Below, in pieces: positions 1-8,717 of a DNA stretch of 64,000 nt (position 1 is its first letter; every line of letters begins with the position of its first letter). The stretch comes from Cedecea davisae DSM 4568 (GTDB lineage Bacteria > Pseudomonadota > Gammaproteobacteria > Enterobacterales > Enterobacteriaceae). Location of the stretch: positions 1,020,515-1,084,514 of the forward strand of contig NZ_KE161030.1 of the NCBI RefSeq assembly GCF_000412335.2. Reading direction: 5' to 3'. A model generated the notes under the pieces. The model was not told where the DNA came from. It searched no databases and saw only the letters and a program-made list of their open reading frames with translations. Made by a program: the position numbers and the translations under genes.

Positions 1-1
1 C

Positions 2-1723
2 ATGATTCAGAAAATCCCGGCGGATCAGGTTCCGGCGGCATTCGGTAAAATTGAAAACCAGTTTGTGGGTATTCTGGTCGGTATTATCTCTGCGGAACTG
101 TACAACCGCTTCAGCGGCGTTGAGCTGCCGAAAGCGCTGTCGTTCTTCAGCGGTCGCCGTCTGGTGCCGATCCTCACCTCTTTCCTGATGATCCTCGTTG
201 CGTTCATCATGATGTACGTCTGGCCGATGATCTTCGATGGCCTGGTGAACTTTGGTGAGCACATTCAGAAACTCGGTTCTGCGGGCGCAGGCATCTATGC
301 GTTCTTCAACCGTCTGCTGATCCCGGTTGGTCTGCACCACGCCCTGAACTCCGTGTTCTGGTTCGACGTTGCGGGCATTAACGACATTCCTAACTTCCTG
401 GGGGGCGCTCAGTCCATCGAAGCAGGTAAAGCGGTTGTCGGTATCACCGGTCGTTACCAGGCTGGCTTCTTCCCGATTATGATGTTCGGCCTGCCGGGCG
501 CAGCGCTTGCCATCTACCACTGTGCACGTCCTGAAAACAAAGCGAAAGTTGCCGGTATTATGATGGCTGCTGCTTTTGCCGCGTTCTTCACCGGTATCAC
601 CGAACCGCTGGAATTCTCCTTCATGTTCGTTGCGCCGGTTCTGTACGTTATCCACGCTTTCCTGACCGGTATCTCCGTATTTATCGCGGCAAGCATGCAC
701 TGGATTGCAGGTTTCGGCTTCTCCGCAGGTCTGGTGGATATGGTGCTTTCTTCCCGTAACCCGCTGGCAACCCACTGGTGGATGCTTATCCCGCAGGGCC
801 TGGTGTTCTTCGTTATTTACTACGTGGTGTTCCGCTTCACTATCACCAAATTCAACCTGCTGACTCCGGGTCGCGAGCTGGCGGTTGCCGGTGACGAAGC
901 CGATGGCCAGGATGTGAACGTGAGCGGCGATGCTAACCAGGACGTTTCTGGTCTGGCCCGTCAGTACATCTCTGCCGTGGGTGGCTCTGCTAACCTGACC
1001 GGCATTGATGCCTGTATCACTCGTCTGCGTCTGAACGTTAAAGACTCTTCCGTAGTCAATGAAGCGCTGGCTAAGCGCCTGGGTGCGACGGGCGTTATCC
1101 GCCTGAACAAAACCAGCGTGCAGATAATCGTCGGCTTTGCCGCAGAAAAAATTGCTAACGCAATGAAAACTGCGGGCACCGTAGAAGCTGCTGCCCCGGT
1201 TGCCGGCGCTGCGCCACAGGCTGCTGCTAAACCGCAGGCCGTGCCTAATGCTACCAGCGTGACTATTGCCACTCTGGTTTCTCCGGTCACCGGCGAAGTG
1301 GTTGAACTTGAACAGGTTCCTGACGAAGCGTTTGCCAGCAAAGCCGTTGGCGATGGCGTAGCCGTTAAGCCAACTGATAAAACCGTCGTCTCTCCGGCGG
1401 CCGGTACTATCGTGAAAATCTTCAACACCAACCACGCTTTCTGCCTCGAAACCGAAAAAGGCGCTGAGATTGTGGTTCACATGGGCATCGATACCGTTGC
1501 TCTGGGTGGAAAGGGCTTTACTCGCCTGGTGGAAGAGGGCGCTGAAGTGGTTGCAGGCCAGCCGATTCTGGAAATGGATCTTGATTTCCTGAACGCTAAC
1601 GCCCGCTCCATGATTAGCCCGGTAGTTTGCAGCAACATCGACGACTTCAGCGGTCTGGTTATCCAGGCTAAAGGTCAGGTTGTTGCCGGTCAAACGCCGC
1701 TGTATGAGATTAAAGGCAAATAA
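2..1723 (+). CDS. nagE: N-acetylglucosamine-specific PTS permease EIICBA, 5'-truncated by window edge
   Basis: This inner-membrane phosphotransferase permease imports and phosphorylates N-acetylglucosamine to GlcNAc-6-P. The visible 573 residues hold most of the EIIC transport domain (about 1-290, with hydrophobic segments and the substrate-pocket stretch FFTGITEPLEF). The EIIB domain follows, with the phospho-cysteine in DACITRLR (about residue 338). A Pro/Ala linker leads to the C-terminal EIIA domain, with its active histidine in VVHMGID (about residue 493). The frame is open at the left edge, and roughly 100 N-terminal residues probably lie outside the window, so the first ATG is internal. 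The EIIB-EIIA half looks almost identical to E. coli NagE as I remember it. The EIIC half, with LLIPVGLHHALNSVFWFDV, follows a different NagE lineage. The family assignment is secure; strict orthology to K-12 nagE is less so. Confidence 0.93.
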   Translation: MIQKIPADQVPAAFGKIENQFVGILVGIISAELYNRFSGVELPKALSFFSGRRLVPILTSFLMILVAFIMMYVWPMIFDGLVNFGEHIQKLGSAGAGIYAFFNRLLIPVGLHHALNSVFWFDVAGINDIPNFLGGAQSIEAGKAVVGITGRYQAGFFPIMMFGLPGAALAIYHCARPENKAKVAGIMMAAAFAAFFTGITEPLEFSFMFVAPVLYVIHAFLTGISVFIAASMHWIAGFGFSAGLVDMVLSSRNPLATHWWMLIPQGLVFFVIYYVVFRFTITKFNLLTPGRELAVAGDEADGQDVNVSGDANQDVSGLARQYISAVGGSANLTGIDACITRLRLNVKDSSVVNEALAKRLGATGVIRLNKTSVQIIVGFAAEKIANAMKTAGTVEAAAPVAGAAPQAAAKPQAVPNATSVTIATLVSPVTGEVVELEQVPDEAFASKAVGDGVAVKPTDKTVVSPAAGTIVKIFNTNHAFCLETEKGAEIVVHMGIDTVALGGKGFTRLVEEGAEVVAGQPILEMDLDFLNANARSMISPVVCSNIDDFSGLVIQAKGQVVAGQTPLYEIKGK

Positions 1724-1751
1724 TCGCTCCTGAGTAAGCTATTGTGCCTGA

Positions 1752-1783
1752 GCGGCTGACGGACATCGTCAGCCGCTTTTTTA
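1752..1783 (+). terminator. nagE Rho-independent terminator
   Basis: A perfect 10-bp stem (gcggctgacg/cgtcagccgc) with a 5-nt loop is followed by six T residues, just after the nagE stop codon. Confidence 0.9.
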
Positions 1784-1900
1784 TTGCCTGCGATTTGCCG
1801 CTGATTGATAACCCTAATTAATGCAACTAAAGGTTGTTTCCCGAGGCCGCTTATTAGATCATGCACCGTTAACTAAGGTACACGCTTTGAGGAACCCGCG

Positions 1901-3568
1901 ATGAGTGAGGCTGAAGCCCGCCCAACTAACTTTATCCGTCAGATTATTGATGAAGACCTGGCGAACGGTAAGCACACCAGTATTTGCACCCGTTTTCCGC
2001 CTGAGCCAAACGGCTATCTGCATATTGGCCATGCCAAGTCTATTTGCCTGAACTTTGGCATTGCCCAGGACTACCAGGGGCAGTGCAACCTGCGTTTCGA
2101 TGACACTAACCCGGTAAAAGAAGACATCGAATACGTTGAGTCTATTAAGCACGACGTTGAATGGCTGGGCTTCCACTGGTCCGGTAACGTCCGTTACTCC
2201 TCAGACTATTTCGACCAGCTGTTTAATTATGCCGTTGAGCTAATTAATAAAGGACTGGCCTATGTCGATGAGCTAAGCCCTGAGCAAATTCGCGAATACC
2301 GCGGCAGCCTGACCGCGCCGGGTAAAAACAGCCCGTTCCGCGACCGCAGCGTTGAGGAAAACCTCGCGCTGTTTGAGAAAATGCGTAACGGCGAGTTCGC
2401 CGAGGGTACTGCGTGCCTGCGTGCAAAAATCGATATGGCTTCGCCGTTTATCGTGATGCGCGATCCGGTTCTGTACCGCATTAAATTTGCCGATCACCAC
2501 CAGACCGGCAGCAAGTGGTGCATCTACCCGATGTACGACTTCACCCACTGCATTTCCGATGCGCTGGAAGGCATTACTCATTCGCTGTGTACGCTGGAAT
2601 TCCAGGATAACCGTCGCCTGTATGACTGGGTGCTGGATAACATCACCATTCCTGCGCACCCGCGCCAGTATGAGTTCTCTCGCCTGAACCTCGAATACGC
2701 CATCATGTCGAAGCGTAAGCTGAACCTGCTGGTGACCGAGAAGATTGTTGAAGGCTGGGATGACCCACGTATGCCGACGATTTCCGGCCTGCGTCGCCGC
2801 GGCTATACCGCCGCTTCTATCTGTGAGTTCTGCAAACGCATTGGCGTGACCAAGCAGGATAACACCGTAGAAATGGCCGCCCTGGAGTCCTGCATTCGTG
2901 ATGACCTGAACGAGAACGCACCGCGTGCGATGGCGGTTCTCGATCCGGTTAAAGTTATCATCACTAACTACCCTCAGGGCCAGGAAGAGACGGTGACCAT
3001 GCCGAATCATCCGAATAAACCTGAAATGGGCAGCCGTCAGGTGCCGTTCAGCGGCGAGGTTTACATTGACCGCGCTGACTTCCGCGAAGAAGCGAACAAG
3101 CAGTACAAGCGCCTGGTGCTGGGTAAAGAAGTTCGCCTGCGCAATGCGTACGTGATTAAAGCCGAACGCGTAGAAAAAGATGCGGAAGGCAATATCACCG
3201 AACTGTACTGCACCTACGATCAGGAAACCCTGAGCAAGGATCCTTCTGACGGGCGTAAAGTTAAGGGTGTTATTCACTGGGTTAGCGCCGCGCACGCGCT
3301 GCCGGTGGAAATCCGTCTGTACGATCGCCTGTTCAGCGTGGCTAACCCGGGCGCTGCGGAAGATTTCCTGGCGACCATCAACGCTGAGTCGCTGGTTATC
3401 AAGCAGGGCTTCGTTGAGCCAAGCCTGCAAACTGCGGAAAAAGGCAAGGCCTACCAGTTTGAACGCGAAGGCTACTTCTGCCTCGATAGCCGCTACACCA
3501 CGGCGGAAAAACTGGTGTTTAACCGCACCGTTGGTCTGCGCGATACCTGGGCGAAAGTCGGCGAATAA
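1901..3568 (+). CDS. glnS: glutaminyl-tRNA synthetase
   Basis: This cytoplasmic class I aminoacyl-tRNA synthetase charges tRNA-Gln with glutamine. At 555 residues it is one longer than E. coli GlnS. The class I signature HIGH is at residues 41-44 inside [15 protein letters not shown]. The KMSKS-loop variant MSKR is at 269-272. The C-terminal half is the two-beta-barrel anticodon-binding region. The ATG is preceded by a TGAGGA ribosome-binding site at good spacing. The gene stands alone, between the nagE terminator and its own terminator. Identity is essentially certain. Confidence 0.98.
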   Translation: MSEAEARPTNFIRQIIDEDLANGKHTSICTRFPPEPNGYLHIGHAKSICLNFGIAQDYQGQCNLRFDDTNPVKEDIEYVESIKHDVEWLGFHWSGNVRYSSDYFDQLFNYAVELINKGLAYVDELSPEQIREYRGSLTAPGKNSPFRDRSVEENLALFEKMRNGEFAEGTACLRAKIDMASPFIVMRDPVLYRIKFADHHQTGSKWCIYPMYDFTHCISDALEGITHSLCTLEFQDNRRLYDWVLDNITIPAHPRQYEFSRLNLEYAIMSKRKLNLLVTEKIVEGWDDPRMPTISGLRRRGYTAASICEFCKRIGVTKQDNTVEMAALESCIRDDLNENAPRAMAVLDPVKVIITNYPQGQEETVTMPNHPNKPEMGSRQVPFSGEVYIDRADFREEANKQYKRLVLGKEVRLRNAYVIKAERVEKDAEGNITELYCTYDQETLSKDPSDGRKVKGVIHWVSAAHALPVEIRLYDRLFSVANPGAAEDFLATINAESLVIKQGFVEPSLQTAEKGKAYQFEREGYFCLDSRYTTAEKLVFNRTVGLRDTWAKVGE

Positions 3569-3590
3569 CCGCCGTTTATCGCTTCACCGA

Positions 3591-3616
3591 AACGCCGCTT
3601 TATGCGGCGTTTTTTC
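3591..3616 (+). terminator. glnS Rho-independent terminator
   Basis: A 7-bp stem acgccgc/gcggcgt with a tttat loop runs into a T tract, 23 bp after the glnS stop codon. Confidence 0.88.
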
Positions 3617-3650
3617 TTTCTGAAAACACTCCTTTAACCATTAATACACA

Positions 3651-3663
3651 TTCGCGTTGCGAA
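3651..3663. promoter_or_regulatory. putative NagC operator, distal copy (chiP upstream)
   Basis: The palindrome TTCGCGTTGCGAA sits in an AT-rich frame. It is nearly identical to a second copy 233 bp downstream. In E. coli, chiP is repressed by NagC, whose operators have this kind of CG-flanked core, so a NagC site is the likely reading. The assignment rests on resemblance and context. Confidence 0.55.
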
Positions 3664-3883
3664 TTAATTCTCATTTACAGAGCCTGGAAATACCCTCTTT
3701 TTTAATCCTGTTTATCCCGTAATCTTCTGACTCATATAATGAAAGCGCTCTCAAAAGTTTTTTATATGGCTAATCAATGAAATGAAGGATGAAGAATCCG
3801 CTGTGTGAAATTGTTACAAATGCACATAGATTATGTGCTCTCTGTCATACTCCAGGAAATCTCTCATACAAAGTCATTGATAA

Positions 3884-3896
3884 TTCGCGTCGCGAA
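3884..3896. promoter_or_regulatory. putative NagC operator, proximal copy (chiP upstream)
   Basis: The perfect palindrome TTCGCGTCGCGAA is flanked by A/T runs. Together with the distal copy it gives a two-operator layout typical of NagC repression by looping. This is inferred from the pattern and from chiP regulation in E. coli. Confidence 0.58.
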
Positions 3897-4031
3897 AAAT
3901 AGTCTATGAGCAGCAGTAATGCGGGTGAGTAATGTAAAAACCGCTTTTTAGCCGTCAGGCAATTTTACTTTTTTCGTCCATGGCGCTTTTCACGTCAGGC
4001 GATGATTTTTACGTCAAAGAGGAATTTAACT

Positions 4032-5438
4032 ATGCGTACGTTTAGTGGCAAACGTAGTGCGCTTGCTCTTGCTGTTGCAAGCGTTACCGCTCTTTCAGGC
4101 TTTGTTGTTGCTCCGCAGGTTAGCGCGGCTGGCTTTGTTGATGACTCAACGCTGACCGGGGGCGTCTATTACTGGCAACGTGAGCGCGACCGTAAAGATG
4201 TAGCTGACGGCAAATACAAAACCAACCTGTCACACTCCACCTGGAACGCCAACCTCGACTTCCAGTCCGGCTATGCGGCCGATATGTTTGGTCTCGATAT
4301 TGCGGCATTCACCGCGATTGAAATGGCTGAAGACAGCGCCAGCGGCCACCCGAACGAAATCGCTTTCTCTTCCTCCAATAAAGCCTATGACGAAAAATGG
4401 ACTGGCGATAAGGGCGGAATTAGCCTGTATAAAGCAGCGGCTAAATTTAAATATGGCCCGGTTTGGGCGCGTGCGGGTTACATTCAGCCAACCGGCCAGA
4501 CCCTGCTGGCCCCACACTGGAGCTTTATGCCGGGCACCTATCAGGGTGCTGAAGCCGGTGCTGCCTTTGACTATGGCGATGCTGGCGCGCTGAGCTTCTC
4601 CTACATGTGGACCAACGAGTACAAGGCTCCATGGCACCTGGAGATGGACAAATATTACCAGAACGACAGAAAGACCAAAGTCGACTATCTGCACTCCATC
4701 GGTGCTAAATATGACTTCAAAAACGATCTGATTCTGGAAGGCGCATTCGGCCAGGCTCAGGGCTTCGTTGACCAGTACTTTGCTAAAGCCAGCTACAAAT
4801 TTGATGTTGCAGGCAGCCCGCTGAGCACCAGCTACCAGTTCTACGGCACCCGCGATAAAGCCAGCAATAACACCATCAACGATATTTACGACGGCACCGC
4901 ATGGCTGCAGGCGCTGACCTTCGGCTATAAAGTAGGCCAGGTTGACCTGCGTCTCGAAGGAACCATGGTTAAGGCAGAAGGCCAGCAGGGGTACTTCCTG
5001 CAGCGTATGACCCCAACCTACGCTTCCTCCAACGGCCGTCTCGACGTGTGGTGGGATAACCGCTCTGACTTCAACGCCAACGGCGAAAAAGCGGTATTCT
5101 TCGGCGCAATGTACGACCTGAGCAACTGGAACCTGCCGGGTTGGGCTGTGGGTGGCTCGTACGTTTATGCCTGGGATGCGAAACCGGCTACCTGGCAGTA
5201 TGACGCGATTGAAGGCCGTCAGGATATTGCTTCCAACAAAATCAAAGAGTCCTCTTACAGCCTGGACGCAATGTACACCGTGCAGGAAGGCCGTGCTAAA
5301 GGTACGCTGTTCAAACTGCACTTTACCCAGTACGACAACCATTCCGATATTCCATCTGGTAAAGGCGGCTACGCCAACATCTTCCAGGATGAGCGTGACG
5401 TGAAATTCATCGTTATCGCACCATTCACCATCTTCTGA
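4032..5438 (+). CDS. chiP: chitoporin, outer-membrane chitooligosaccharide uptake porin
   Basis: This outer-membrane porin admits chitosugars, the step before NagE- and Chb-type uptake. The chosen ATG has AGAGGAA eight bases upstream and gives 468 residues, the E. coli ChiP (YbfM) length; an upstream in-frame ATG 30 bp earlier lacks this support. A signal peptide covers about residues 1-32 (basic MRTFSGKR start, hydrophobic core, cleavage after VSA). The mature part has alternating beta-strand character and ends in phenylalanine (APFTIF), as outer-membrane barrels do. It belongs to the OprD-like porins. chiQ follows in the same direction. Regulation probably involves NagC (two palindromes upstream) and ChiX sRNA as in E. 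coli. Confidence 0.95.
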   Translation: MRTFSGKRSALALAVASVTALSGFVVAPQVSAAGFVDDSTLTGGVYYWQRERDRKDVADGKYKTNLSHSTWNANLDFQSGYAADMFGLDIAAFTAIEMAEDSASGHPNEIAFSSSNKAYDEKWTGDKGGISLYKAAAKFKYGPVWARAGYIQPTGQTLLAPHWSFMPGTYQGAEAGAAFDYGDAGALSFSYMWTNEYKAPWHLEMDKYYQNDRKTKVDYLHSIGAKYDFKNDLILEGAFGQAQGFVDQYFAKASYKFDVAGSPLSTSYQFYGTRDKASNNTINDIYDGTAWLQALTFGYKVGQVDLRLEGTMVKAEGQQGYFLQRMTPTYASSNGRLDVWWDNRSDFNANGEKAVFFGAMYDLSNWNLPGWAVGGSYVYAWDAKPATWQYDAIEGRQDIASNKIKESSYSLDAMYTVQEGRAKGTLFKLHFTQYDNHSDIPSGKGGYANIFQDERDVKFIVIAPFTIF

Positions 5439-5446
5439 TGTGAAAC

Positions 5447-5464
5447 CGGGCGCGAAAGCGCCCG
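5447..5464 (+). other. intercistronic hairpin between chiP and chiQ
   Basis: A 7-bp GC stem (cgggcgc/gcgcccg) with a GAAA tetraloop is followed by only a short T run (attttg). It may attenuate or stabilise the chiP transcript rather than end it, because chiQ starts 20 bp later. Confidence 0.6.
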
Positions 5465-5483
5465 ATTTTGATAAGGATAGAAT

Positions 5484-5810
5484 ATGAAAAAGATTCTGCT
5501 GGTTACCGCCGTAGCCTTTACCCTGTCCGCCTGCGTTCAGCCTGCGGCTCCGAAGGAAGACTCACGCCTGAAGCAGGCCTATAGCGCCTGTATCAATACT
5601 GCGGAAGGTAACCCGGATAAAATTGAAGCCTGCCAGAGCGTGCTGAACGTGCTGCGCCAGGAAAAACAGCACCAGGTCTTTGCCGAGAAGGAAACGGTTA
5701 ACGTGCTGGATTACCAGAAATGCATCCAGGCCAGAAAAAGCGGCAATGACGAAGCGGCAAAAGTACGCTGCGACAAAATTTGGCAGGAAATTCGCGCCAA
5801 CAACGGCTAA
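5484..5810 (+). CDS. chiQ: chitosugar-induced lipoprotein ChiQ (YbfN)
   Basis: This is a small lipoprotein of 108 residues, the length of E. coli ChiQ. The N-terminus MKKILLVTAVAFTLSAC is a lipoprotein signal with lipobox LSAC, so Cys17 would be the lipidated first residue. The following Val-Gln does not contain the Asp+2 retention signal, which suggests outer-membrane sorting. The mature part is hydrophilic and contains four further cysteines in spaced pairs, possibly disulfide bonded. AAGGA lies upstream of the ATG. It is placed behind chiP and probably shares its transcript. Its molecular function is unknown. Confidence 0.92.
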   Translation: MKKILLVTAVAFTLSACVQPAAPKEDSRLKQAYSACINTAEGNPDKIEACQSVLNVLRQEKQHQVFAEKETVNVLDYQKCIQARKSGNDEAAKVRCDKIWQEIRANNG

Positions 5811-5832
5811 GGCTTTACTTTCTTTAGTCGAT

Positions 5833-5871
5833 AAAAAAACCGGTGAAGCGATTCACCGGTTTTTGTTTTTT
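5833..5871. terminator. bidirectional terminator between chiQ and fur
   Basis: The stem accggtgaa/ttcaccggt with a GCGA loop is flanked by an A run on the left and T runs on the right. It can therefore end chiPQ on the plus strand and fur on the minus strand. Confidence 0.88.
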
Positions 5872-5913
5872 TGAGCGCCGCCGTCAGAGTAGGGCGGCGT
5901 TCGCTAAAGAGCT

Positions 5914-6366
5914 TTACTTCTCTTTAGGCGCGTGAGCGTTTTCGTCTTCGCGGCAGTCGCCTTCAGCGCAGTGCCCGTACAGATACAGGCTATGGTTGGT
6001 CAGGCGAATACCGTGACGAGCGGCAATTTCACGCTGGCGCAACTCGATGGAGTCATCGCTGAATTCAATCACTTTACCGCAGTCGAGACAGATAAGGTGA
6101 TCGTGGTGATGCTGCTGGGTCAGTTCAAAAACGGACTTGCCGCCTTCGAAATTATGACGGGTCACGATCCCGGCATCGTCAAACTGGTTCAGCACGCGGT
6201 AGACCGTCGCCAGGCCAATCTCTTCGCCCATATCGATCAGTCGTTTATATAAGTCTTCCGCGCTGACGTGATGATTTACCGGCTCTTGCAGCACTTCAAG
6301 GATTTTTAATCGCGGAAGCGTGACTTTCAAGCCGGCCTTCTTTAATGCGGTATTGTTGTCAGTCAT
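5914..6366 (-). CDS. fur: ferric uptake regulator Fur
   Basis: Fur is a cytoplasmic Fe2+-responsive repressor of iron-acquisition genes. It has 150 residues against 148 in E. coli. The N-terminal winged-helix DNA-binding domain (about 1-82) is nearly unchanged. The HHHDH metal-site cluster is followed by the two cysteine pairs CLDC and CAEGDC typical of the dimerisation domain. The C-terminal tail is slightly longer and reads NAHAPKEK. A Fur-box-like sequence overlaps its own -10 region, which suggests autoregulation. A short leader ORF ends in an ATGA overlap with the fur start, which suggests translational coupling. Confidence 0.98.
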   Translation of the reverse strand: MTDNNTALKKAGLKVTLPRLKILEVLQEPVNHHVSAEDLYKRLIDMGEEIGLATVYRVLNQFDDAGIVTRHNFEGGKSVFELTQQHHHDHLICLDCGKVIEFSDDSIELRQREIAARHGIRLTNHSLYLYGHCAEGDCREDENAHAPKEK

Positions 6367-6434
6367 GCGGAAATTGTCCTGTTGCTTAACGATTCGCTCA
6401 AACTGCAGTGAGCGTTAAGAGTAATGCGTCTCAT
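6363..6434 (-). CDS. uof: uof-like leader ORF coupled to fur
   Basis: A 23-codon frame begins MRRITLNAH and ends with a TGA that overlaps the fur ATG (ATGA). In E. coli the 28-codon uof lies here and begins at the equivalent ATG inside the TATAATG element. Its translation is coupled to fur, which lets the sRNA RyhB act indirectly on Fur synthesis. Because this ATG sits in the likely -10 of the proximal promoter, it could be translated only from a longer transcript such as fldA read-through. Expression is not proven by sequence. Confidence 0.45.
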   Translation of the reverse strand: MRRITLNAHCSLSESLSNRTISA

Positions 6435-6438
6435 TATA
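6420..6438 (-). promoter_or_regulatory. fur promoter -10 with overlapping Fur-box-like site
   Basis: On the minus strand TATAAT is followed directly by GAGACGCATTA. The 19-mer matches the Fur consensus at about 13 positions and covers the -10. A weak -35 (TTCCCA) lies 17 bp upstream. This is consistent with Fur autorepression. Confidence 0.6.
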
Positions 6439-6613
6439 GAACTGCTGCTTCTAAATGGGAACCGCAAGTATGGTGCAAAATAAGGCTGAAAAATCGTGGC
6501 GGCGTCGCCATTTACAGTAATTATCAGCCAAGCTATCAGGAAGACATTGTACAGGGATGTACGAGAAAGTTACAAACTTGTAGCAATTATTTTCATTGCT
6601 GCAATCTATCAAG

Positions 6614-6640
6614 ATGGCGCAAATTCATCATTTGCGCCAT
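6614..6640 (-). other. strong hairpin downstream of fldA
   Basis: A perfect 11-bp inverted repeat (atggcgcaaat/atttgcgccat) with a 5-nt loop lies just after the fldA stop codon. On the minus strand it is not followed by a clear U tract. It may be a leaky terminator or an RNA-stability element allowing some fldA-fur read-through. Confidence 0.65.
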
Positions 6641-6645
6641 TGAAA

Positions 6646-7176
6646 TCAGGCGTTAATGATATCGGCCAGATTCAGCTCTTCAGAAACCTGCTTAACCCAC
6701 TTCTCAACGCGTTCTGCGGTCAGTTCTGGCTGGCGGTCTTCGTCAATCGCCAGGCCAACAAAGTGGTCGTCATCCGCGAGGCCTTTGGAGGCTTCGAAGT
6801 GGTAGCCTGCGGTTGGCCAGTGGCCAACAATCGCCGCGCCGCGCGGTTCAATGATGTCGCGGATGGTGCCGAGCGCGTCGCAGAAGTATTCTGCATAATC
6901 TTCCTGGTCGCCGCAGCCGAACAGCGCAACCAGCTTGCCGTTGAAATCGACTTCTTCGAGGGTTGGGAAGAAATCATCCCAGTCGCACTGGGCTTCGCCG
7001 TAGTACCAGGTTGGAATGCCGAGCAACAGAATGTCGAAACCTTCGAGATCTTCTTTGCTGCTTTTAGCAATGTCACGCACCTCAGCAACTTCTTTACCGA
7101 GCTGTTTTTGAATCATTTTCGCGATATTTTCGGTGTTACCGGTGTCGCTGCCGAAAAAAATGCCTACGATTGCCAT
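6646..7176 (-). CDS. fldA: flavodoxin 1
   Basis: This is a cytoplasmic FMN electron carrier, essential in E. coli. It serves activation of pyruvate formate-lyase, ribonucleotide reductase III and methionine synthase, and biotin and isoprenoid steps. At 176 residues it has the E. coli length. The FMN phosphate loop GSDTGNTEN is at residues 9-17. The flavin-stacking loops with TWYYGE and [15 protein letters not shown] are intact. It lies upstream of fur in the same direction, as in E. coli, where read-through links the two genes. Confidence 0.98.
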   Translation of the reverse strand: MAIVGIFFGSDTGNTENIAKMIQKQLGKEVAEVRDIAKSSKEDLEGFDILLLGIPTWYYGEAQCDWDDFFPTLEEVDFNGKLVALFGCGDQEDYAEYFCDALGTIRDIIEPRGAAIVGHWPTAGYHFEASKGLADDDHFVGLAIDEDRQPELTAERVEKWVKQVSEELNLADIINA

Positions 7177-7355
7177 GAGTAAAATAACCTCTTGAAACTA
7201 AATAGTATGCTGGCCGTTAAATGCCCACGTATAGGGCAATCATAGCAGAACAGAATCGCCAGCGGAAACAGCTATCACGCCCTGGTGCACAGTCTGCAAC
7301 ATGGTTTCGCTCACCGTTTTATGATTTCAGATTTCTCGAAGCGCGTACAACGCGC

Positions 7356-7634
7356 TTAAGCCAGCTTTTTGAGCTGCTCGAGCAACATCTCTTCGATAAG
7401 CTCACTACGGCTAATATTACGCGCGTCGGCAAGCTGGTTGAGGGCGTCGACCGCATCGTTGTTCAGTTTTAGCTCTACCCGCTTCAAACCACGCACTTTA
7501 TCGCGCTTTAGCTGGTTGCGTTTATTGATACGCAGCTGCTCATCGCGCGAGAGCGGATTGGTTTTAGGCCGCCCGGGGCGACGCTCGTCCGCGAACAGAT
7601 CTAATGTAGTACGGTCCGTTTGTTCTTTTGCCAT
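7356..7634 (-). CDS. ybfE: LexA-regulated-family small protein YbfE
   Basis: The chosen start gives MAKEQTDRTTLDLFA, as in E. coli YbfE, and 92 residues; 24 further in-frame codons upstream are not conserved in character. The protein is highly basic (GRPKTNP, KRNQLKRDKVRGLKRVELKLN). Its C-terminal helix-turn-helix resembles the ribbon-helix-helix family (VELKLNNDAVDALNQLADARNISRSELIEEML), so DNA binding is plausible. Its function is unknown. E. coli ybfE is listed as SOS-regulated, but I see no good LexA box (CTGT-N8-ACAG) directly upstream here. It lies between ybfF and fldA, all leftward. Confidence 0.88.
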   Translation of the reverse strand: MAKEQTDRTTLDLFADERRPGRPKTNPLSRDEQLRINKRNQLKRDKVRGLKRVELKLNNDAVDALNQLADARNISRSELIEEMLLEQLKKLA

Positions 7635-7766
7635 GATTAGGATACTGACAGGGAATTCTGGCTGCAGGGGCAGGGTGCCGGTGCAATTAAGCGCGCCATC
7701 ATACATCAGCGCGCCATTCGCGCCAACGCGTTAGCGACTTCTGCGTCCCGGTCGTTCTGTTTTTAA

Positions 7767-8543
7767 TCAGTTTTTCGCATCAGCGTCGATAAATCGGTGA
7801 ATTGCGCGCAAAACCGCGTCCGGTTTCTCGGCGTGGACCCAGTGTCCGGCTCCGGCAATCACATGGGCGCGGGCCAGAGGGAACTGCCTTAACAGCTCTT
7901 CCCGATGACTTTCGTCAACATAAGGCGAGTCGCCGCCGCGAATAAACAGCGCCGGTTTCTGCCAGGCAGGTATCGGCTGCCAGCCGACAATATGATCATA
8001 TTGTTGCCAGAGCACCGGAACGTTGAACTTCCACTCGCCGTCGGCAAAGGATTTCAGCAGGAACTGAATAACGCCCTCTTCGGCAATGTGCTCACGCATT
8101 ATTTGAGCGGCCTGCTGGCGCGTTTTCATGCCTGCTTCGGTTACCGCGCGGATCCCGGCGAAAATCTCGTCGTGACGGCGAACGTGGTAATTGACAGGTG
8201 CAATGTCGATAATCACCAGCTTATCAATGCGCTGGGGGGCAATCGCGCTTAAGGCCATCACCACTTTGCCGCCCATCGAGTGGCCGATGAACGTTGCTTT
8301 TTCTATGTTATACACGTCGAGCGTGTCGATGACGTCCTGCGCCATTGCGGCATAGCTCATGTCATCGCTGCGCGGTGAAAGTCCGTGGTTGCGCAGATCT
8401 ATCTGTAAAAGGGTGTGATCCTTGCCCAAATCCCGCGCCAGTATGCCAAGGTTGTCGAGGCTGCCGAACAGGCCGTGGATCAGCACGATAGGGGAATTGC
8501 TATTCGATTGTTGCGCAGTTTGCAGGCGAGCATTTAATTTCAT
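7767..8543 (-). CDS. ybfF: alpha/beta-hydrolase esterase YbfF
   Basis: This is a cytoplasmic carboxylesterase of the alpha/beta-hydrolase fold; E. coli YbfF hydrolyses short acyl esters and acyl-CoA. It has 258 residues. The nucleophile elbow GHSMGG places Ser89, with Asp113 in IIDIAPV and His234 in GAGHWVH completing the triad. The oxyanion motif HGLFGS is near residue 23. It is divergent from seqA, and the 174-bp gap between them holds both promoters. The physiological substrate is unknown. Confidence 0.93.
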   Translation of the reverse strand: MKLNARLQTAQQSNSNSPIVLIHGLFGSLDNLGILARDLGKDHTLLQIDLRNHGLSPRSDDMSYAAMAQDVIDTLDVYNIEKATFIGHSMGGKVVMALSAIAPQRIDKLVIIDIAPVNYHVRRHDEIFAGIRAVTEAGMKTRQQAAQIMREHIAEEGVIQFLLKSFADGEWKFNVPVLWQQYDHIVGWQPIPAWQKPALFIRGGDSPYVDESHREELLRQFPLARAHVIAGAGHWVHAEKPDAVLRAIHRFIDADAKN

Positions 8544-8669
8544 GGCAAAGTTCTTTATTTTGGGGCGTTTGGTTAGGGTATTATGTTGGCATTCCTGCGG
8601 GCGTGCGGCAAATATTCAGTTTACTCTGACTTTAAGCCGCCCCTCCTGTTCGCTGTTGGGATTTGCCCC

Positions 8670-8675
8670 TATAAT
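8670..8675 (+). promoter_or_regulatory. candidate seqA -10 element
   Basis: A perfect TATAAT hexamer lies 42 bp upstream of the seqA ATG, in the ybfF-seqA divergent gap. No strong -35 is seen, so only the -10 is called. Confidence 0.5.
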
Positions 8676-8717
8676 CCCAACGACTTGTATTCAGAAAAGA
8701 TATCGTACTGGATTAAG

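Larger units (their letters stand above)
3617..4031 (+). promoter_or_regulatory. chiP upstream regulatory region (about 415 bp)
   Basis: This is a long AT-rich gap without a convincing gene between the glnS terminator and chiP. It contains two near-identical palindromes, interpreted as NagC operators. Between them is a TGTGA half-site (about 3804-3808) whose partner half is poor, so a CRP site is only a weak possibility. The mRNA leader just before chiP is where the small RNA ChiX acts in E. coli; I could not confirm the pairing by eye. No exact promoter hexamers are claimed. Confidence 0.5.

Noticed and set aside
3804-3819. CRP site upstream of chiP
   Set aside because: TGTGA is present, but the second half-site TACAA matches poorly, so it is mentioned only as weak within the regulatory region.
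7635-7766. LexA box expected upstream of ybfE
   Set aside because: No CTGT-N8-ACAG match was found; the nearest CTGT lacks a partner half.
8583-8717. Longer seqA reading starting 45 codons upstream
   Set aside because: The extension covers the seqA -10 TATAAT and is not part of the SeqA family; the start at MKTIEVDDEL gives the family length.
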